A stretch of 16,393 bases of DNA from positions 1-16,393 of the forward strand of contig JAGLUQ010000003.1 of the NCBI GenBank assembly GCA_023134675.1, read 5' to 3'. The notes beneath the pieces were generated by a model. The model worked only from the letters and a program-made list of their open reading frames with translations. It had not been told where the DNA came from and searched no databases. This document shows positions 13,050 through 16,393 of this stretch, piece by piece. The first letter of the stretch is position 1, and every line of letters starts with the position of its first letter. Source of the DNA: Candidatus Aenigmatarchaeota archaeon (GTDB lineage Archaea > EX4484-52 > GLR71). The position numbers and the translations under genes are program-made.

Positions 13050-13283
13050 TCAATCATATTTCTTGAAACCCAGATTGCTCGCAACTTCACGGAAGCACTG
13101 GTGGCAGTAATTAAGATTGTACACACTTATAATACCTTTGCCTTTCTTGCCGCATCTCCTACATTTCTGCAGAGACAGGCCGGATTTCCTGTCCTTTGGC
13201 TTGTTATGCTTCTTGAATTTCTCTGCCTTAGTCTTGTTAGACTTATTTTCAAGCTGCTTCAAAAGTTTTTTGTAATCGCCCAT
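13050..13283 (-). CDS. rps14: 30S ribosomal protein uS14 (zinc type) with N-terminal extension
   Basis: This 77-aa uS14 has zinc ligands Cys41/44 (KCRRCG) and Cys60/63 ([19 protein letters not shown]). The C-terminal half matches archaeal uS14, usually only about 50-57 aa. The first ~30 residues ([24 protein letters not shown]...) are a Lys-rich extension resembling a helix. The extension is likely real, because GTGAT lies 5 nt before the ATG at 13283 and no internal ATG follows. A 44-nt gap from rpl5 contains an AT-rich TTTAAAG, possibly a weak promoter. Confidence 0.95.
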   Translation of the reverse strand: MGDYKKLLKQLENKSNKTKAEKFKKHNKPKDRKSGLSLQKCRRCGKKGKGIISVYNLNYCHQCFREVASNLGFKKYD

Positions 13284-13327
13284 ACAATATCACATAAACC
13301 ATAATACTTTAAATATCCAAAAACGGC

Positions 13328-13834
13328 TCAGACAATCTCCAGGCCGAACTTATTTTTTATGAACTCTATTGATTCATCCCCTGATATCCTGTGAGACATA
13401 GGTATCTTTCTCTTCTGAATCTTACGCCTCTTTATCCTGAAACCGGATCTTTCAAGAGTAACGCTTATGTTGAATCCCATAATACCTATAGACGGATCGT
13501 ATTTCACGCCCGGTATCTCAAGATATTCTTCAAAACCGAAATTGAAATTACCTTCCCTGTCAAAGCTTGATTTCTTGATAGTATTGCCCTTGGCCAGGAA
13601 AAGTTTCTTGAGGAAATCCAAAGACTTGGGTCCTCTCATAGTCACCTTAACGCCTATGACTCTTCCCCTGCCTATCTTAAATGTCTTCGCTTTCCTTGAT
13701 GCCAGTGTCTTCACAGGTTTGCATTCAGTAAGACGCTCGGCAAGAATCATCGCGCTGTCAAGGCGGTCAACATTCTTTCCAAGGCCTATATTAAGCACAA
13801 CCTTTGAAACCTTGATATCTTTCATAAGAGTCAT
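13328..13834 (-). CDS. rpl5: 50S ribosomal protein uL5
   Basis: This 168-aa protein binds 5S rRNA at the central protuberance with uL18. Motifs: DIKVSKVVLNIGLGKNVDRLDSAMILAERLTECKPVKTLASRKAKTFKIGRGRVIGVKVTMRGPKSLDFLKKL, then NFNFGFEEYLEIPGVKYDPSIGIMGFNISVTLERSGFRIKRRK. The start at 13834 is set by GTGAT 4 nt upstream; a GTG three codons earlier is part of that site and is rejected. It lies 30 nt downstream of rps4e. Confidence 0.97.
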   Translation of the reverse strand: MTLMKDIKVSKVVLNIGLGKNVDRLDSAMILAERLTECKPVKTLASRKAKTFKIGRGRVIGVKVTMRGPKSLDFLKKLFLAKGNTIKKSSFDREGNFNFGFEEYLEIPGVKYDPSIGIMGFNISVTLERSGFRIKRRKIQKRKIPMSHRISGDESIEFIKNKFGLEIV

Positions 13835-13864
13835 AATAATCACAAATCAAAAACATATATAATT

Positions 13865-14566
13865 TCATTCTATCTTTATCAACGGCTTGTCTTTTCCTAT
13901 GACAAACACATAGTCTTTAAGTGTTCTAAGTATTGTTCCCTCTATATCTATCAACACCATATTAGGATCAGAACTCTTCACAATCTCTATCTCTTTTATC
14001 TTGCCGACAGTGCCCACATGCTTTCCGCCTGTGACCATGACAATGCTCCCTGCGCTTAAAGGCAGGTGCGACTTGATTTCCTGTTCAGGAACAGATATCT
14101 GGACAGTATCACCCACACTGTAAACTGTTTTTTTGGCGTCAGCCAGAAACGTCCTGCCATCGTGCAGACCGTACTGTATTTTCCCGCCGGAGATATGCTT
14201 TTTAACTATAATTTTTCCAAGCTTGAAAGATGAATTCTTATCCTCAATCTCCAAAGGCACAAGCTTTCCGTTCTTAAGCACTATCCTATAGTTCTTGCTT
14301 ATCTTTGGAAATGAAATAGTATCCATGAAACCCACAGGAGTCTTGTAATCTTTAGCAGTCTTGCCATCCACAATCATAAGGCCTTTATTAAGTATTATCT
14401 TTGCCTCAGACAAAGTCTTCGCGAAGCCGAACATATCTCTGAGAAGAATACCCAGAGGGATGCACCTGTCCTTACCATGGGCACCTGCCTTAGGTGATAT
14501 AGTAAATTTTAACACTTTTTTGGCTATATGATAGTTCTTTGATGCCTGTAATCTTTTCAAATGCAT
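13865..14566 (-). CDS. rps4e: 30S ribosomal protein eS4
   Basis: This 233-aa archaeal/eukaryotic small-subunit protein has an N-terminal HLKRLQASKNYHIAKKVLKFTISPKAGAHGKDRCIPLGILLRDMFGFAKT, followed by an S4-like RNA-binding domain (about 42-85, EAKIILNKGLMIVDGK). Next are the eS4 central domain (KNGKLVPLEI ... GGKIQYGLHDGRTFL) and a C-terminal KOW segment (GSIVMVTGGKHVGTVGKI). The start at 14566 has GTGAT 5 nt upstream. Length is normal. Confidence 0.97.
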   Translation of the reverse strand: MHLKRLQASKNYHIAKKVLKFTISPKAGAHGKDRCIPLGILLRDMFGFAKTLSEAKIILNKGLMIVDGKTAKDYKTPVGFMDTISFPKISKNYRIVLKNGKLVPLEIEDKNSSFKLGKIIVKKHISGGKIQYGLHDGRTFLADAKKTVYSVGDTVQISVPEQEIKSHLPLSAGSIVMVTGGKHVGTVGKIKEIEIVKSSDPNMVLIDIEGTILRTLKDYVFVIGKDKPLIKIE

Positions 14567-14592
14567 TATCAATCACTCATCCATCTATATTA

Positions 14593-15258
14593 TTATTTTT
14601 TGCTCTTAGCAGCGCCTGCCTTTTTCACAGCAGCGCTTGCCGGCTTCTTTGCAGCAGGTGTCTTCTTGCCGGATGCACCCGTACTGGCCTTTACCGTCTT
14701 TTCAGCTGTCTTTTTAATGACAGTCTTTTTAACATCTTTCTCTGCAACCTTCTTGACCGCAGCTTTTGGCTTTTCCTTATCTTTAGGTTCCGCATCCTTC
14801 ACTGCAGCCTTGACCTTTGTCACATCTTCAGCCTTCTTGACTTTTCCTGTCTTTCCGGCCTTCGTCACCTTAGCAGTCCTGACGGAATCTCCGCCGCCGA
14901 GACGCTTGGGATCATCAAGGTTCATCGATAATATCTGAACATTTGACGGATGTAATGGCACCTGAATTTCTGTACCGTCTGTTTTTTTCCGTACAATGCC
15001 TTTAATATGAAGTGTTCCTTCCTTTATTATTACCTTTATGACTTCACCTGTAGACCCTTTGAAAGAGCCTCTCTTGACTACAGCTTCATCCCCAAGCCGT
15101 ACAGGTACAGATGATTTCCCTACTTTTTTTCTGAGCGTATCTGAAAGGTTTGCTGACAGGAATTTTCTTTTAACATGAAGAGGCGCATTATAGCCATACT
15201 TTCTCTGTTTTGCAGTTTCCTTTGAACTTTTCCAGTTGCTTGACCATTCAGTATTCAT
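14593..15258 (-). CDS. rpl24: 50S ribosomal protein uL24 with ~95-aa histone-like tail
   Basis: This 221-aa protein has its uL24 core at about residues 1-122: WKSSKETAKQRKYGYNAPLHVKRKFLSANLSDTLRKK, then the KOW region (PVRLGDEAVVKRGSFKGSTGEVIKVIIKEGTLHIKGI) and VPLHPSNVQILSMNLDDPKRL. Residues about 125-221 form a Lys/Ala/Thr/Val-rich tail ending in KKTPAAKKPASAAVKKAGAAKSKK, reminiscent of histone H1 tails. Archaeal uL24 is usually about 115-150 aa. GGTGG lies upstream of the ATG, and the gap to rpl14 is 12 nt. Confidence 0.95.
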   Translation of the reverse strand: MNTEWSSNWKSSKETAKQRKYGYNAPLHVKRKFLSANLSDTLRKKVGKSSVPVRLGDEAVVKRGSFKGSTGEVIKVIIKEGTLHIKGIVRKKTDGTEIQVPLHPSNVQILSMNLDDPKRLGGGDSVRTAKVTKAGKTGKVKKAEDVTKVKAAVKDAEPKDKEKPKAAVKKVAEKDVKKTVIKKTAEKTVKASTGASGKKTPAAKKPASAAVKKAGAAKSKK

Positions 15259-15270
15259 CTTAAGCCACCA

Positions 15271-15669
15271 TCAGATAATTGTTGAGGCAATCTTGCCTAT
15301 CATAGGAAATCTCTCAACGACTTCCTTTGCTATCATTCCTTTTATCAGCTTGCCCCTGGGTTCCATATTGTCCTGTATAAGCACAGCCGTATTTTCAGGA
15401 AACTTTATCCTGACACCGTTCGCACGCAAAAACTCTTTCTTCTGCGTTACCACAACAGCTTTGACAATTTCATGCTTTATCTTCTGGTCGCCGGACTTTA
15501 CAGCACATATGACCACTCCGCCAACACCTGCTGAAGGATGCCTTTTCCTTATCCCTTTAAATCCTCTGACAGCTATAACTTCAAGCTTCTTTGCACCTGT
15601 ATTATCTATACACCTGATTATAGATCCTGTCTGTATGCCTTTTGAAGGATTGACGCTTATAGCTTTCAT
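15271..15669 (-). CDS. rpl14: 50S ribosomal protein uL14
   Basis: This 132-aa protein is at the subunit interface, contacting 16S rRNA, and is the docking site for anti-association factors. Motifs: GIQTGSIIRCIDNTGAKKLEVIAVRGFKGIRKRHPSAGVGGVVICAVKSGDQKIKHEIVKAVVVTQKKEFLRANGVRIKFPENTAVLIQDNMEPRGKLIKGMIAKEVVERFPMIGKIASTII. Both the N-terminal barrel and the C-terminal uL14 signature are intact. Length is typical of archaea. GGTAGAT lies 4 nt upstream of the ATG. Confidence 0.98.
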   Translation of the reverse strand: MKAISVNPSKGIQTGSIIRCIDNTGAKKLEVIAVRGFKGIRKRHPSAGVGGVVICAVKSGDQKIKHEIVKAVVVTQKKEFLRANGVRIKFPENTAVLIQDNMEPRGKLIKGMIAKEVVERFPMIGKIASTII

Positions 15670-15689
15670 AAATATCTACCGACTAAATA

Positions 15690-16025
15690 TTAAAGTTTTT
15701 CAATTATGACAAACTTCTTTGTCTTGCTTACAGGCCTGCATTCACCGATACGCACTATATCTCCTTTCTTAAGATGAAAGCATGGCGGCTTATGCACAAC
15801 AAGTTTTGTCTTTCTCCTTTCATAACGTTCAAATTTTGGGACAAAAAATGTATAGTTCCACTCCACCACAACAGACCTGTCCATATTAACTGAAGCAACA
15901 GTGCCCTTGAATATCTTTCCCCTAACCTTTAAAGAGCCATGGAACGGGCATGCATCATCAGAGCATACCTCTTTAGGAATAGTCTTTGTAGGGATTCCAA
16001 TGTTATTTGCAGTCTTTTCTGCCAT
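15690..16025 (-). CDS. rps17: 30S ribosomal protein uS17
   Basis: This 111-aa primary 16S rRNA binder has the archaeal features VCSDDACPFHGSLKVRGKIFKGTVASVNMDRSVVVEWNYTFFVPKFERYERRKTKLVVHKPPCFHLKKGDIVRIGECRPVSKTKKFVIIEKL. This is an OB fold preceded by the CxDxxCPFHG segment. The start at 16025 (MAEKTANNIG) is chosen because GGTTGAT lies 3 nt upstream; the adjacent ATG one codon earlier is almost as good. Upstream in-frame starts add residues that overlap the gap after rnp1. Confidence 0.96.
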   Translation of the reverse strand: MAEKTANNIGIPTKTIPKEVCSDDACPFHGSLKVRGKIFKGTVASVNMDRSVVVEWNYTFFVPKFERYERRKTKLVVHKPPCFHLKKGDIVRIGECRPVSKTKKFVIIEKL

Positions 16026-16056
16026 CATATCAACCATTTGTAACTTGATTTTGTAA

Positions 16057-16347
16057 TCATGCAATTTTCCATTTTCCTGGAAGTTTTTTTCTTATGCGAT
16101 CTTCAGGACGTCCGGACATCATCCTACCCTCAACACGCACAACCTCTCCCGAGGGAATGCTTATGTCAAGTGTTATCCTATCCTTTGCGAACCAGACGCT
16201 CTTGTCGCCAGATACCATAAGTATCATGTTTTTTGTCTCATCCTCTATCATGCCTCTGACGACACCGCATCCATGATCCTTGTTTTCAGCAACCTCTGCC
16301 TCAAGACCAATCAGCTCATGTCTCACCAGATTATGCGGAGTTATCAT
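16057..16347 (-). CDS. rnp1: RNase P protein component 1 (archaeal p29/Rpp29)
   Basis: This 96-aa subunit of archaeal RNase P, which removes the 5' leader of pre-tRNAs, begins MITPHNLVRHELIGLEAEVAENKD. That matches archaeal Rnp1, followed by the Sm-like barrel (CGVVRGMIEDETKNMILMVSGDKSVWFAKDRITLDI) and a basic C-terminal segment (RPEDRIRKKLPGKW). The start at 16347 matches the family; an ATG three codons upstream has almost no room after GG for a ribosome binding site. It lies between aIF1 and rps17, a common archaeal order. Confidence 0.93.
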   Translation of the reverse strand: MITPHNLVRHELIGLEAEVAENKDHGCGVVRGMIEDETKNMILMVSGDKSVWFAKDRITLDISIPSGEVVRVEGRMMSGRPEDRIRKKLPGKWKIA

Positions 16348-16357
16348 GAAAAACATC

Positions 16358-16393
16358 CTATGAAACTATTATGGAACCCTCATTGAAACCATG
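16358..16393 (-). CDS. Probable translation initiation factor aIF1 (SUI1), C-terminal fragment
   Basis: Only the last 11 codons and the stop are present: HGFNEGSIIVS, then TAG. The GF...(I/V)xV ending resembles the SUI1/aIF1 C-terminus, and aIF1 commonly precedes rnp1 in archaeal ribosomal clusters. One other frame is closed by a stop after only seven codons. The rest of the gene lies beyond the right edge. The assignment rests mainly on position and a short match. Confidence 0.55.
   Translation of the reverse strand, partial: HGFNEGSIIVS

Overview
This window is an archaeal ribosomal-protein superoperon, read entirely on the minus strand. The genes therefore run 5' to 3' from the right end of the window to the left. 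Archaeal origin is shown by archaea/eukaryote-specific ribosomal proteins (eS4, eL14, eL19, eL32, eL34), RNase P protein p29, Cbf5, an EMC3/DUF106 membrane protein, TTTATAAA-type TATA boxes, and Shine-Dalgarno sites of the form GGTGAT that match the archaeal 16S 3' end (AUCACCUCC). Long Lys-rich or low-complexity tails on ribosomal proteins and the absence of adk and cmk from their usual slots suggest a small-genome lineage such as DPANN. The phylum cannot be named from this sequence alone.

Right part (16393 to 8245): the end of aIF1/SUI1, then rnp1, rps17, rpl14, rpl24, rps4e, rpl5, rps14, rps8, rpl6, rpl32e, a small unnamed zinc-ribbon gene, rpl19e, rpl18, rps5, rpl30 and rpl15. Spacing is tight, with 4-bp overlaps or short gaps and no clear internal promoter, so this looks like one long transcript. 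Middle part (8244 to 4149): a 157-nt gap with a possible terminator and TATA box, then secY and the DUF106/EMC3-like insertase; another possible promoter, then rpl34e, rpl14e, cbf5 and a Trm112-like zinc protein. Next is tRNA-Ser(UGA) with its own promoter and a poly-T terminator. Left part (3932 to 1): two genes I cannot assign, a 518-aa soluble protein that appears leaderless and a small lipoprotein, each with its own TATA box. After these comes rps13-rps4-rps11-rpoD, with a strong promoter about 126 nt upstream of rps13.

The genes serve translation (ribosome parts, RNase P, pseudouridylation, tRNA-Ser) and membrane protein biogenesis (SecY plus an Oxa1-superfamily protein). Translation starts were chosen mainly from GGTGAT-like sites lying about 4-6 nt before the start codon. 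These often trim an upstream in-frame extension and in one case indicate a TTG start.

The least ordinary items are the 518-aa orphan and its lipoprotein neighbour between tRNA-Ser and rps13, the zinc ribbon between rpl32e and rpl19e, the repeat-built tails of uS5, uL18 and uS4, and a hairpin just upstream of the rps13 ribosome binding site. I see no CRISPR array, insertion sequence, integrase or obvious defence system.
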